Of a DNA stretch of 64,000 nt, positions 10,480-23,266 are shown piece by piece. The notes under the pieces were generated by a model that was not told where the DNA came from, ran no database searches, and worked only from the letters and a program-made list of their open reading frames with translations. The number at the start of each line of letters is the position of its first letter. Position 1 is the first letter of the stretch. Origin of the DNA: Cristatella mucedo (taxonomy: Eukaryota; Bryozoa; Phylactolaemata; Cristatellidae); contig WPIO01000073.1 in the NCBI GenBank assembly GCA_009760855.2, positions 207,001-271,000 of the forward strand, given 5' to 3'. Made by a program: the position numbers and the translations under genes.

Positions 10480-12230
10480 CCGATATATCGACAGACAGAG
10501 CATGGTCAAATGATCTTTATGTCTTGAAAATGCATGTACATGTCCAGTGCCTTGAATTAAATGGAACACATTGTGGGCAGATTCGTCATTTTGATAATTT
10601 GGTTTCTTTTATTTACATGCCGTTTCCTTTGATGGAAAAAGATTTGCATCAGTCTTTTTCCAAAAAAGTGTAAAGAGGAGATTCTTTCCAAACGTAAGCA
10701 ATTCAAGTACCGTGTCTTGTATATACCTTTGTGGTTATCATTGTATATGGCGCCATAGGACCAGTGCAGTTTCTGGTTTCGAAACTCCCAAGCTGCAAGT
10801 TTGCTCCTGTTTTTTTCAAACAGTGTACAGCGGATTTGCAAATATATTTGACCGGAATTTCTCTCTTTGCCTCGCCAACGCAGGGTGATCTGGAACTAAG
10901 CTTGGAAGGAGGCCGATTATAAATGGAGAAGATGAACTAGTACCTATATAGTTTTGAAGAGGTATAAGAAAGTGGTGTACAGATGGGTCAAGAGGAGATG
11001 GAAAGGAGAGAGACAGAGATAGAAGAAAGAGGTGGATATAGAAAGAGACACAGAGAAGATCGGAGGCAGACAGTGAGAGACAGAGACAAAGACAGAGAGA
11101 CCATGACTACCGTTATGTTGCTTTGCTATCGTATCACCTGGTCTTTGGTCAGTTTACATTGTGGCTAGCAAACCTTAAATCTTTTGGAGACTTGTAAGTG
11201 CAGCACTGGCCTGCTTTTTCTATTTGACATTTGGGGGCTTTATCCCTGCCAGCCTTTGCATACGAATTCTTGAAACAAACACACAAACACACGCACGCTC
11301 TCGCACGCACACACTCACAAACACACATGTAGAGAAAGAGAGGATTAAAATAAAAAGACTGACAGATGATCCTTGCAACCAGGTCAGTGAGAGCAACACA
11401 TGAAGCACGAAATACTCTTTTTTTCGAAGTGAGAGGTTTGGATAGACTTTCAAATGAATGAAAGCAAGACAATAAGTAAGTGGCCGAGGACTTGTTCAAG
11501 AACTTAGGAAATGACTTTGGGCAATAATTTTTACACCAGCTTGCACATAGTTCAAGGTGTTCAGTCACATCTTTTCAGTGAACTTTAGAAAAGTATTGAA
11601 ACAAAAAACGCTTTGCCACCAAATTCAACTACCGGACAGTGCACATCAGCCCAACACTGAGCTTTGCAGCCAAAAGTAAAACATTGTTTCGTCTGTGCAA
11701 GCTGATGATGGTGTCTGCTACATCTGTATTTCAAAGGAAGCATAGTTAGGGTGCAATACTATTGTAATCTTTCAGTCAAATAAAGGAACCGCAATGTTAA
11801 GTGGTTGCCAGTATAGACAATCTCCCTTAGAGCCTGTTGAATTAGTGAACCTCTGTGTATGCAAACTTTCTGTATAAATAATATCTCTAAAACCAGAAGA
11901 GTGTGTCAAACTACTATTGTTTACTAAATGCCTAACTGCCTCTGATGCTTAGAAGCTTTGACCTGTCTGCATTTGGACATGAAGTCCAGCACACTTCCTT
12001 TTGTTTAATTCTTTAACGTTACATACTTATCTATGGGGTTTTTACATATTTGTTTAATCAATGACAACGCCAAACCAGACCTTACCATGCAACTATACTT
12101 CTACCTATGATATTTATGTGCTTTGCCAACTGTATTTGGCTCTAGAAGTTGTTGCCCTTCACTATTTTAAGTGTTCTAAGATAGCAGTAAACATAGAGGG
12201 ACTGCTGTGGTTGTCACGTAATCTGATGCC
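10480..12230 (+). other. intron E-F, mostly unrecognised
   Basis: GA-rich patch at 10990-11100 and an AC-rich patch at 11278-11325. The rest shows no gene or clear repeat. Confidence 0.5.
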
Positions 12231-12239
12231 TTCGCCTTT

Positions 12240-12825
12240 GCTGGGTCCCATTGGCTTTGCAAACTATTGCTCCCCAAGGTCGCCCACTAGCTACCGGCAA
12301 ACCTCACTGAATTCTGCGCCTGCCTTTTGGTTCTCCAAGCAATGCGTTTTGAATCTCCTGTCTTGGTTGGCAGGCTTAGCTGGCCATTTATTTCATAGCT
12401 GCTGTTCAGTCCTCAGCTCTCTTGGCTGACGCAATGCTGCCGGGACCTAGCAAAGCCAAGTGCAAATGCTTCGGTATCTCCTACCATGTAGTTTAGCTGT
12501 GCCTCGAACTAACCTCAAATACTTTGGAGATCAAGCCTTTAATTCGAATGCTCTTAAAGTCTGGAGTATCACTCCCAATTGACAGCAAGGCACCCCCCCC
12601 CAGAGTGTATGACTTTTAAAAATAGGCTAAACCATGCATGTTGTCCCCACAGCATTTCTGAGTCCTTGTGAATTGTACTTGTGTGCTTATGCATGTTGAC
12701 ACTGTGCATATTACCACTAAACATCTTGGCAAACTTAATTTACGACTGTAAAGTGCCTAGAAAGAGATTTAGTTATCTAGTGGCACTATACAAATGTATT
12801 ATTATTGTTATTATTGTTATATAAA
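12240..12825 (+). mobile_element. old LINE family A 3' part
   Basis: Degraded CTCAAATACTTTGGAGA segment (12510), 3' UTR phrases such as TGTGCTTATGCATG, the hairpin remnant at 12750-12790 and an imperfect (ATT)n tail. Confidence 0.65.
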
Positions 12826-12884
12826 CCTCAGTAATCACCGAATGTAAGATCTGCTGGATTGGCAGCCTGTGATATTAAGAATAA

Positions 12885-14600
12885 AAATACTAGATTACTT
12901 GTATAGCACCTTAGGGGGCCTTAATTATTATAGTGGCCCCATTAAAACTTAATCTAAGAGAAGCAATTTAAAAATACTCATGAAATGGATTCTACTTAGA
13001 CAAGCATGCACAACTTCATAAGAAGATGCTCTCCATCACCGGTTAGCCAGACCCTAGTTACTATCATTCACTGAATCGCACACAAGCAAGTATGCCAAGC
13101 ACATGGAACAAAAAAAGAGAAGCTAACTGGGGTGCTGGGTAAGCTTAGAAGAACAGATGCAACTTGAGCTGAAACTTAAATACCGATAGGTCATTGCAGT
13201 TGGTGACAGAACCCCTAAGCAAGTTCCAGACTTTCGGTGCATACCAGCTGAAGGCTATATTCCTAAAAGATTTTAATTTAGTGTAACTACCAGCCATACG
13301 ACTGGAATCCAAGGACCAAGTGGTGTGAGAGCATGCTTGAAGAGCAAGGAAGTCAGCTAGTTAGACTCTGCGAAGTGGCTTGTGAACCGTGCAGAAGATC
13401 AGTAGCAGGCCAATCACTGCCTTCGACTGGCAGCTGCATTGCAAACGCAGCAGTCGATTGTAGTGAGTGGATTGCATGAGAACGGGTGCAATGTGGCGAA
13501 ATGTTGTGGGTATGCTTGAATGAAAGTGCATTTAACGTGTGATCCCAATTAGAGCTTTGCATTGACGATTTCCAGTGGATTTTTTCGGCAGATGTAACTG
13601 AATTGCAGTGATCGAGGTGTATCATGGTAATGGCACAGTATCTTTCCAGCTAGTTTGAATGTGAGCGTGAGAGCACAATGACAGGAAATTTTGTGGATAC
13701 ATTATATCAACCTTGCACTACAATAGTCGTTGGAAAATGGGGTTTGTGGTGCGAATTTCTGGTCGATTTCTGCTTAAGAGTGAATGTCGAGAAAATATGG
13801 AAAACTGCCCAACAATCTGATATCTGTTTAGGGTACCTTTCAACAATCTTGTAAGCAGTAGGATTGAAAGTTTTGACGACTTCCTAATAAAATGAAAAAT
13901 GATTATGCAAATCATTTCTAACCCGGAAGTAAACCGAAAGCAACATATCGACAGCTATTTACGGATCTTAGCGGCGTGTGTGACTTATGACCCAACATTT
14001 TGAACCTTAGTACATTGAGGTACTTGTTTGCAGTTTTTTGAGGTGCATGCTTACGACATGTAAATAGCTTCATTTATAGTGTAGCTTTGTGCCTTGTACA
14101 ATGTGTAACTCAGCCAATACTTCACGGATCCATGTGAAATATGAAATTTGAGTTCACGTCTGCTTGCGCATCCCTGCAGTAAATTATTTCTGATTTCGTT
14201 TGGATAGGTATTGATGTGCGAGTGCAGAAATATAGCACTTGGAAATTTGATGTCATTTTCAACCAAAATAATTTAAACTAGGTCAGAAATAAACTGCTGC
14301 AGTGATTTACACAGAGAGATGAGCTCACATTTGAAATTTCACTTTGCTCCCTAAAGTATTGGCGAATTACAGATTTTACATCTGTGCTGGCTGCAAGAGA
14401 AATAAGTGAGTCAGATGTAGAGCACGGCTTAGAAGAGTCCGATGACAGGCTGATCATCGGATTAGAAATGAAAGACGAGATGGTATTAGACGATGAAATA
14501 ACAAGAACAGAGAGTATAGATATCGACAAGCAGGGGCCTAAGACCAAACCCTGTGGTATCCCATACTTTAAGGGTTCGAGGGTGACCGACATCCATTTAC
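12885..14600 (-). mobile_element. very old L2/CR1-type LINE remnant, antisense
   Basis: The minus-strand reading includes LKYGIPQG near 14560, an RT motif (PQG box). Near 13210 the bases match the TTCCAGG...GCATAC region of family A. It is highly decayed and boundaries are approximate. It may be more than one element. Confidence 0.4.
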
Positions 14601-14749
14601 ATAAGTGCTATGAGATCTCTCACTGAGCTGAGACCTACTTCAGTTTAACACTGAATTTATTCTTGAAAGCCTTGCACTTCACCCAGAAATCTTTGGCATT
14701 GCATATGTCCTATTTAGCGGAGATGTCAGAGCATAGATGACCATATCCA

Positions 14750-15470
14750 ATAGTAATGTGGGGAGCCTTTAAAGTATGGGCCACCTTACTAATCTGTGTT
14801 TGGTCCACTTCTTTATATAAGTTATGTTCCCTCTCTTGGAAATGTAAGCATGAAGCAAATCTAGGTTTTCGGTTCTATGCAGTTCGCAAAGCTATACCTA
14901 TGATTTCATCCTCCCCTGCCTTCTATATCCTTAATATCTCTTAGCTCACGCATAACTTTTATTGTATTGTATTGATGTTTGCACTTGGCTAGCTTCGAAC
15001 TGTTACATTGTGCCACCTCATATCTACCTGCGCTGGCCTGCAATCAAGCAGCACATTAACTTCTAGGCCCTTTAACTTACGAATAGGTCCCTTCCTACTG
15101 TTGCTCCGGCTTACGTATCTGAAAGTGGGGCTCCTTAGGCTTCCCATCGTACCACCTGCTCGTCTGACTCTGGTCGTTTAGCCTGCCCTCCAACCTACCT
15201 CGTCTTTGTGAGACTGTGCTTCTAGCTCAAGCCGTAAGGCATGCAAGTCCATATCGTCTGACATATCGAAATCCCCTGATTTGATGGTGCCTAAAAGGAG
15301 CTAAAAACCCACATATTTCTCACAGCATTTGTTCCGTCCGTGTGAATCCTCTTTCACATGCTTAGATGTGCTACGATATACATTTCATTCTTGCTAATTA
15401 GTTCGTGTGATTGATTCCCAGCATATTTAACGAACCTAAGTCGAGACCTACCCATCTTGGGTGCTATGCA
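14750..15470 (+). mobile_element. old LINE family A remnant
   Basis: Degraded catalytic region (TTTTCGGTTCTATGCAG at 14867, CTATACCTATGATTTCATCC), C-terminal region (15010-15250) and 3' UTR (15300-15460) in the right order. Confidence 0.55.
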
Positions 15471-15641
15471 AATGAAAAATGCATCAGGTTTCTTGTGTCG
15501 GTCTTGGCATACTATCCTTATAGCATTGTACTAAGTGGGCAATTAAAATGATGCCTGCAGTGCACCCCCCCCATAGGTTCTCAGCTGCTGCTCATGCATC
15601 GCCATAAGCACGGTTCGGTTCGGCTTTCTCTTTGCCTCCAG

Positions 15642-15925
15642 TTCCATAAGGATTGCATTGACGGCTGGTTGCTGCATCAGCGAGGCACGTGTCCCGTGGA
15701 CGGCATGTCGGTGCTGAGCTATGAGGACGCTTCTGCAGGAGCAGCAGCATCAGCACACACTACCAGCGTCGGATCTGTTCCAGGCCGAGCCAGGCCAGCC
15801 GGGCGTGGCAACTCTCTAGCAGCTGGTGCTGAGCAAGCCTTTGCTTCAGCGGCGACCTCTGCCGGCAGTGCTGATCTCTTGAGTGGAATCCTGACCATCA
15901 ATGGAACGACGACAGACATCTTGGG
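15642..15925 (+). CDS. zswim2: zswim2-like exon F: second half of RING2 and start of C-terminal tail
   Basis: Acceptor TTTGCCTCCAG at 15641. In phase 0 it gives FHKDCIDGWLLHQRGTCPVDG, the H-x2-C and C-P-x-D half of RING2. The last zinc ligand position is Asp, not Cys. An Ala/Ser/Gly-rich tail follows. The end is less sure: GG|GTTAGC at 15925 is the best donor and leaves phase 2, and pyrimidine-rich intron-like sequence follows. Alternatively the frame runs to a stop at 16187, which would make this the last exon. The intron before it, over 5 kb, contains several old LINE copies. Confidence 0.8.
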
Positions 15926-16136
15926 GTTAGCGGCTCACCCTATGCTGCAAGGAGTCCAACAAATCAGACCTCCTGGCCCCTCCACTGCTACCCCTTGCCA
16001 CACATTTCGATGTGGTCTGTTCCTCCTTACCTTGCTTAAAAAAGTCGTTTGCCTTGAAAGGGTCTCACCCAGCTTGGTTCTTAATTTGAAGGCCATCCCT
16101 AGGCCAGTCAGAGAATGTGCCGGCCTCGAGGTCCAG

Positions 16137-16396
16137 TATGGCTGCTACTGCTGTGGCTGCTGGAAGCAACTTGCCGCCTACCGGTAGAGTGCACCGTGGC
16201 AATGCCAAAGATGGGGTGGCCACCAGGCTGCTGAGCCGCCCTGCTGCTGCACGATCTGCCCCGACGATGGCGGCGGTGGCAGCAGCTGCCGCCACCGGCT
16301 CACAGCAACTGCTGCTCGCCGACGACTTCTTGACGCTGACTGGTTTGCTGGATGCCACCAGTGCAGCTGGAGTAAATACAGCGCTGCCATCGGCAG
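16137..16396 (+). CDS. zswim2: probable zswim2-like exon G: Ala-rich C-terminal tail
   Basis: Open plus-strand segment reading MAATAVAAGSNLPPTGR and later an Ala-rich run, then LLLADDFLTLTGLLDATS. The acceptor GGTCCAG at 16136 fits exon F (GG|T), and the donor GGCAG|GTGATG at 16396 leaves phase 1, which fits exon H. The pyrimidine tract before the acceptor is weak. An alternative acceptor (CCCTAG, 16102) would break phase with exon F. The composition matches the tail that begins in exon F. No known domain is seen, so the assignment rests on frame, splice phase and composition. Confidence 0.5.
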
Positions 16397-16489
16397 GTGA
16401 TGTACAGCGACTGAACGGCATAGCCCTGCTGAACTCCAAATCCTTACCCCATCCTAAAGCCTATGTAGGTTTGCTGAGTCGGTTTTGAA

Positions 16490-17200
16490 GCCTTTGCCAT
16501 ATGACGACTTTCAGAGAGCACTTCTCTGACGGTGCTCCATGAGGGTCATTATCTGATCTTAACTGGGTTCTTCATCAAAATCTTGCCTGGTGGGCAGGTA
16601 CTACAGGCCTGCGGAATAAGCTGCTATTTCTATGCTGACGGCACCCAGCATAGCTGAAAAATTGATTTCTATCATGCCACTATTTGTTCCTTAGACATCT
16701 GCCAACCTCCCTGGACTGAAGATAGCTAAATGAGGCTGAACCTCGAATCTCGGGAAATGCCAAATGCACATCTAAAATTCAATTAGCTTGCATTTTGAAA
16801 TTGTGATGCACCAGTGAGACTATCAACGTCTCACAATCTACTCCAGATCCTTGATAAGGACTTGGTTTGATTTCTGTCAGGCCTAGTCGAAGCTGCTTGC
16901 TCAAGCAGTGATTATGTTACTTTGATAGCTATATATCTATCTTGAGAATTAGGAATTACATGCAATCATAGCTAGTCAGAGATCCTATTAAAGTTTCTGC
17001 TGCTAGCTAGCTAGCTTGCAGTGCTATATAATTCCATTGCAGCCGAGCTTCACAGATGTGCCCACTTGCCCAAAACTTTAGTCTTTTATTGTGGCCTATC
17101 GATTAATTTTCTTCATTCAATGAAATTTATTTCTCTGTCAACATAACTAATCAGGCTGGTTTCCTCGGACAGACAGGTCAAGGCCAGCATGCTTCATTTG
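16490..17200 (+). other. intron, possible faint LINE traces
   Basis: TTTCTATGCTGACGGCACCC at 16627 resembles the RT catalytic box DNA, but the rest is too decayed to call. Nothing else was recognised. Confidence 0.3.
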
Positions 17201-17214
17201 AGTTTTTGAGCCCA

Positions 17215-19055
17215 GATTATGCTTTCGTTCCAAGCCTTCAAGGCATCTACGCTGGTGGCATGCACCTCAAAGTCTACATTCAAGCAGGTCAGTAGTGATC
17301 TTGGCCCGAAGTTCACATCCCACTCAAAGAAGACAACAAGTCCTTTGGACCCTATTCCCACTGTTCTGCGAATACGTTGCATCGATCTGCTGCTGCCATG
17401 CATAACTAAGATCATTAATGTCATTAGCCTCAGGTCATGTCCCAGCACCTTTCAAAATAGCTGTAGCCAGGCCACTTCTCAAGAAAGCGACACTAGACCA
17501 AGAGAACTCGAGCAACTACCACCCAGCCTCTCTTTTACCATTTCTATTAAAGGCACTGGAACGAGTCGTGGCTGATCAGCTGAACTCATATATTGAAACT
17601 TCAAACCTTGCTAGTAAGTTTCAGTCTGGCTTTAGAGCCAATCACTCCACGGGGTCAGCATTGCTTAGGGTGTACAATGACCTACTTAGGAATGCAGACA
17701 TCGGTCGAGTATATCTGCTTGTTTTGCTCGAACTTTCGGCAGCTTTTGATACCATCGATCACCAAGTTCTTCTTGAGTGCCTATCAACTCGCCTGGGCAT
17801 CACTGGCACTGCTCTGTGAAGGTTTAGGCCCTATCTCAGTGGGCAACTCCAGAGTATTGATATGAGATCACCCATGGTACCTCTGAAATATGGGGTACCT
17901 CAGGCCTCTGTGCCAGGTCGGTTCTTTTCACGGTTTATACTCTCCCTCTTGCCGATATGATTGCCAAGTACAATCTAGGCTTCCACTTCTATGTGGATGA
18001 CACTCAGTTGTACCTTTACTTTGATCCCTCCCAATCGTCGAGCACTTCGAATTCTCTCAACTCCCTTGCTGCAGGTATTGATGGCATCTGCACATGGATG
18101 GCAGCAAATTTTCTTAAATTAAATGATGATACAACTAACTTGCTAGTTTTGGAAAAACAAAGTGGGATTCGAAAGTTGGACAGGCTAACGCTCAAAAATT
18201 AGCTCTGCCAGCACATCTCTTGTTGAATCTGCACGAAATCTAGGTGTCGTGTTCCAAAGTGACCTTGCGTTAGACGACCACATCAGCGCCACAATCAAGT
18301 CTGCTTGCTTTCAGCCACATGACATTGATAAAGTTCGGGCTTGTTTAGATAAGGAGCTAAGTTGGTCCACGCATTTGTGACATCTCATCCTGGCTTCTGT
18401 AATTCACTGCTTACTGGCCCACCATCATGTGCAATCAGGCGCTTACGGCTGGGGCAAAACTCTGCAGCTAGGCTTGTCTGTTGTGAGCGTCGCAGTTGCC
18501 ACATCTCATCACTTCTCGCCGACCTGCACTGGCTACCAGTAAAGCAGCGAATCGACTTCAAGGTTTTGTCGCTCACTTTTAGATCCCTTCATTCTTTGGC
18601 TCCAGCCTACGTATCAGATCTACTCCCCCACCAGGCCAAGCATCGTGCCACTGCTTTTCGGAATCTAACTGTTTAACTATAACTCGCAAAAATCTAAAAT
18701 TCTTTCCAGACGGTATATTTAGTTCGTATGCTCCCAAAGCCTGGAACAAGCTCCCGACTTTCGTCGCGACGTCCTCTGACTTAACCACATTTAAAAAGAA
18801 CTTAACCTATCTATGACTGCACTTAGTGGGTCCCTGTGATTCGTCCTTTGTGTGCTTATGCATGCTTACACTGCATGCTGCCACCAACCACACGTGACCC
18901 TGTGCATGTCACCCCTAATTAGGTTATTCATGTTGTTTATCAAGCATGATACCACTCACCATTTGATCCGTGTTTCCTTTGCAGCAAATGTAAATTGCCT
19001 AGAAATAGGTTGAGTTCTCTGAAGGCGCTTTATCTAGTGTTTTATTATTATTATA
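17215..19055 (+). mobile_element. LINE family A, long 5'-truncated copy
   Basis: It covers the pre-RT linker (SSDLGPKFTSHSKKTTSPLD), RT (PAPFKIAVARPLLKKATLDQ; FHFYVDDTQLY at about 17985), the C-terminal domain, the 3' UTR and hairpin with tail at 18986-19054. Several frameshifts and stops break the ORF, and one catalytic box residue differs from YADD. No endonuclease domain is present. Confidence 0.9.
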
Positions 19056-19059
19056 ACGT

Positions 19060-20640
19060 TGGTTGGAGCAGTTGCCTCTAACGTAGGCTAGACGTACGGT
19101 TTGCATGGACATTGCTCTGCAGATGTGCATTGCAAAGAGATCGATGCCAGCACATTCAGTGAAATGAAAAAAGCCACAGCAGTGGTGTTGTATGCCGATG
19201 GCATATTACCACTTCGAGCAGAGGGTGCGAGACTGTGTTTGCTCTTTGTGTGCACCGTTATTTTCCAGGCTGTCTTGTCATCAGGCACTTACTGCCCTTC
19301 GCCTGCATGGCAGCATCCAGGACTCTCATAGCATGCAATAGAATTTATAAGTTTACAGCAATCCATTTAACACACAATAGCTCTCCATGAGGTTGTTTCC
19401 ACTGCTGTGAGATTGGATAAATATCTAGCAGCATCTGGTGAGGTTTGCATGGCCACAGCTGTATGATGGAAAAGTCTGAGTTCTTCTGAATACAAGTGTG
19501 ATCTCTGAGGTGAAAGATGATACATTTTAAAGTGTTAGTGTCAGTGGGCTTTCAAGATGAGCCAATAGCAGTGGTACCACTGTGATTCAGAGCTTAATTT
19601 TTCTTCAGACGTCCTAGCACTTGCCAGTACAATGGTTATTCAGTTTATATGGCAATCTATCACAGGGCATCAGGATCGCTCAAGGGTAGAGCAATGTGGT
19701 ACCCTGCGACTTGCAGATTGTTCTGCTGCAATTTAGTTCTCGGCAGGCTCCATAAGAAGATTATCTGAATCAAATTAAGAACTGGGCTGGCTCTTAAGCT
19801 CTGCTCGATTGCCATTAATTCCTGGTAAATGAGTCGTCGTATGATGTTGTTACTCTGCAGCGCCGATCGCGCAAGCATTATTTCTGCCGGCATCCAGTGC
19901 ACTTCGAGGTGATGCCCCCAGCTGAGCACATAGTCTTTCATAGTGAAAATTAAAGAAGTAGCTAGAATCCTGCGGTTTGCTGGGATCCAGAGAGCACCGT
20001 GACTTGCCTCCTCATAGCTGGTGACAGCTTGCACTTGCAATCATAGTACTCCTTATAGATGTCGGCGGTCTCTCTGTAGAGCTGATCCCTGCTGCCAGAT
20101 AGTCAGACGTTGAAGCATGACCTATATATATATATATATACATGACCTTTTGAGCTTGCATGTGATGCATAGACAGCAGTCGTGGTCCCGCACGAGTAAC
20201 CTTTCCCAGCCTGGGTTTGCCCGCTGCCCACCCAATACCACTCGTACACTCTCGTCGGCTGGAAGTTTGCTTAATCTTACCGACCTTTGCATATGCCTAG
20301 GGGATGGGGGCTCATCGCCGTCTTATGGATGCAAATTTATTGCTCAGCATCGTATCTATGTTTTTGTCTGGATTTTTTGCTTTACCTTGGTAACATCGCT
20401 CTCTATATTCATCACTGGGCCGAGCTTATTTGCTTGTCCTGTACGTATGTATGCATTACTTTCAGTGCGCACTATCACTAGGTTCTAGTGACGTTGTTTG
20501 ATTCTTTGCCTCGTAATTCTTTTCTCGCATTTACTGATAGCTCAAGTTAGCAGCGCCCCCTCCATGACTAGGAAAAGACCGGTGCCATTGCGACTGGGGG
20601 AGTGAAGTAACTGCTTGCATATCATGTATAACCAACGGCT
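19060..20640 (+). other. intron G-H, nothing recognised
   Basis: Unique-looking DNA with a short (TA)n run near 20125. Scattered short open frames lack splice or family support. Confidence 0.5.
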
Positions 20641-20647
20641 GGAAGAT

Positions 20648-20778
20648 GCAGCCCTACTTGGCCCAGGGGCAAGCTGCTTGCCTTTGACGACAAAGGTCGT
20701 GGGCTCGAGCCCTGATGCAAATGTGAAGTGCTCGGATAGAGATTAAGTTCTCTTAGAGCACTATACAAATGAATTAGT
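20648..20778 (+). mobile_element. tRNA-derived SINE family 1, diverged copy
   Basis: TTGGCCCAGGGGCAAGC head, GTCGTGGGCTCGAGCCC B-box region, AGAGATTAAGTTCTCT tail. Confidence 0.7.
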
Positions 20779-20951
20779 GTTTACTAATTATAAGGCAAGA
20801 TCTGCTTGCTCTGTGGGATCTGGGTGTGTTTGCATGCATAGCACTGTTAGCTGCCCGAAATATTGTTTTGACTATCAGAGTAATGAAGATCAGGTGTGCT
20901 AGGCTGTGTTGTTTTGGCGATTTAAGACTATTGTATATGACATCTATTTAG

Positions 20952-21124
20952 GTGGCCGAGGTCAGGATGACAGGGCAAGAAGTGGTGGTGCCCAGGTGGC
21001 CAGGCAACCTTTATGCCTTGCTGAGAGGATGCAGCTGCGAAGTCGCAGCAACAGCGCAGAAAGACAGCATCTCGGCAATGCAGCACATTCCTCTTCTCTT
21101 GAGAGGAATCGTGCTGTTGCAGAG
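20952..21124 (+). CDS. zswim2: probable zswim2-like exon H: Arg/Ser/Gln-rich tail
   Basis: A 173-base segment between acceptor TCTATTTAG (20951) and a strong donor GCAGAG|GTAAGA (21124/21125). Phase fits exon G (G|GT) and ends in phase 0. The product is polar and Arg/Ser-rich, with LCLAERMQLRSRSNSAERQ near the middle. It has no recognised domain. It lies 4.5 kb after exon G, past a LINE-A copy (17215-19055) and a SINE (20648). It could belong to another plus-strand gene. Confidence 0.5.
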
Positions 21125-21782
21125 GTAAGAGTCTGTACCACGCTCTACCCAATTTTATATGCCAACAAATACTACTTGCCGGGTCTCCTTCATTGCAATT
21201 GAAGTTGAACATTCGCATGTGATGCTAGGATTTCTTTGATTTGCTGTACATTGGCTTGGCTTGCCTGGTTTGTAGCCTTGATAGCCGGCTAAGGTTCCTG
21301 GCCTTATAGATCACACACAAGTGGGCTTGATTTGGCTCTGATGTCTGTTCTTGGCAAATTTTGCAGTAGTTATGCATACATCGAGCATAAACTCTGCCTT
21401 CGTATTTTTATTCCTATCCAAAGTACTAGTGTGTTGATGATATGCATCCAAATGCTTATGGCTTAAGCAGTTTCCAAATATTCATTTTTTGGGCAAGTTT
21501 CTTGACATACTTAATGATATGTGACTCTAGCAGATAGAAGGCAATGAACAAAAGTCTCTCAGCGTTCCGAAAGCCACATTCTTTGTTAGAATTGCTACGT
21601 AAGCTACTGCATTTCACATAGAACGTTCGAACAAGGCTATCTATTAGAGCTATCTATTAACATGACCAGTGGCAGCATGGACAGGCCCTACCAGTTTTAA
21701 GACAAAGCCTCAGCTAGTTGCACACCGGCAAGTGCTGCTGTAAGGCAGGATATAAAATTACCTGGCTCGGCATCGGCCTAGC

Positions 21783-21871
21783 CTGATAAGGATAATGATA
21801 ATCCTAATACACTTGATAAAGCGCCCTCAAGAGAACTCAATCTCTTTCTAGGCGCCTTACATTTGCAATGA
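21783..21871 (-). mobile_element. LINE-A tail-only insertion, antisense
   Basis: CACTTGATAAAGCGCCCTC, GAGAACTCAATCTCT and GGCGCCTTACATTTGC, the reverse complement of the family A hairpin, with a degraded AAT tail. Confidence 0.75.
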
Positions 21872-21874
21872 TGG

Positions 21875-23266
21875 GAGATCGTGACTCCAAAGAGCTCTGC
21901 CATTGTTTGGGGGTGGGGCTGGCCAACCAGGAGCTGAGCAGCAGAAGTAACTCGGAAATCATTTCCTCTGTTGTTGTACAATATTCCGACCGATTGAAGT
22001 GCTGTCTGCCGTGGGACAAGTGAGCGAACCAAATTTTCTGCTAGCAGGAACGATCCCAAAGGAGCTTATTTTCCGAACCGATTGAGCTACTGAGACGCCA
22101 TTCTTTTTCTGCTCACAAGGCAGAGCTTACATTGACTTAGAATGACAGCTGGCGGGAGCCGATTCTACTCCTTCGGTCAGCAGCCGTGATGGCCCAGGCA
22201 ACCTGAATGGCTGCCGAAGACCTCTGTGGCCTTCCTTCATAGTTGCCGTCTTCTCACTGCTCAGCCAGTCCCTGGGCCACTCGGGCCGAGCAGGGGAGCC
22301 GCTGCTGCAACACCCCTGCTGCTGCTGGCATCACGACGTGCACTGTGCGACTGTCGCCAGCGAGTCATCACACTCGTGCCCGTGCTGCTCCTGGCAAGAT
22401 TGCTGTGTGTCGCCGAGTGGCACCCCTTCAGCTGCACTCGGCTTTCCGTGAGCTTCCTAGACTTGAGTTGGCCTGCGGGCTGCCAATCCCATGCCGTGCT
22501 ATTGAAGATTCTACATTGCAGCTATGTCGATGTTTCTATGCTCCACTTGGCAGCAGCCGCCCGGCAAGCCGAAATGAGCTGAGCTGAGCTCAGCTCCTTT
22601 AGCCCAGCTGTTCGTGGCCGAGCTGAACTTTCGGAGGCACCGAGTTCATGCCCTCTCGCGATGAACGAGGCAGTTGCACTTTCCAACCCGTGACCGTGTA
22701 GTTACCTCTGCACGAGCAATCTGCACTTCCCACTGATTGCCGAAGCATGTGCACCCCTGTGTAAATTCTCACCACTCGGGGCTTGCCTGCTGCGCAGAGT
22801 GCTCGATTGCGATGGCGATACAGTCGCCTAGCTGTGATGGCCTCATCGCACTGGCGGCCACGGCAGACGAACCGGGCGTGACAGATTGCTCGGGAGGGAT
22901 GGCAGGTAGCTGCTAAATCGCTCAGCCAGGCCCCATGAGGAGCACTGCCGTTCGAAGGAGCAGAGTCCGATGGCTGTAACCAGTGGCTGTTGCTCCGCAA
23001 AGCAACCAGCTGAATCTATCTGCCATTTCCGCTGTCGGCCACGAAATCGTAGGGCCAGAAGAACCCGATGCTGCTGTTCGTCACTGCTTCTAGTTGGCGC
23101 AGTACGCATGCAGGTGGTGACAGTTCTGCTTTCCTCTGCCGTGATTCCGGGCTCCGTGCTCTCACGTTTCAATGCTGCAATCTAGGTAGCTTATATTAAC
23201 AGCTGCATCTGGCTGCTGCCGATTGAGCCGCACGGACTTCATTCATTCAACTTGGTCCACTTTCAG
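21875..23266 (+). other. GC-rich region without an assigned gene
   Basis: Open frames occur on both strands (for example 22226-22587 plus and 22599-23172 minus) but overlap each other and carry no known motif. The high GC content makes chance frames likely. Confidence 0.4.

Noticed and set aside
12590-12601. C-run as a regulatory element
   Set aside because: It is a simple homopolymer inside a decayed LINE.
22226-23200. Gene in the GC-rich stretch
   Set aside because: Overlapping frames on both strands have no motif, no matched splice sites and a composition that favours chance frames.
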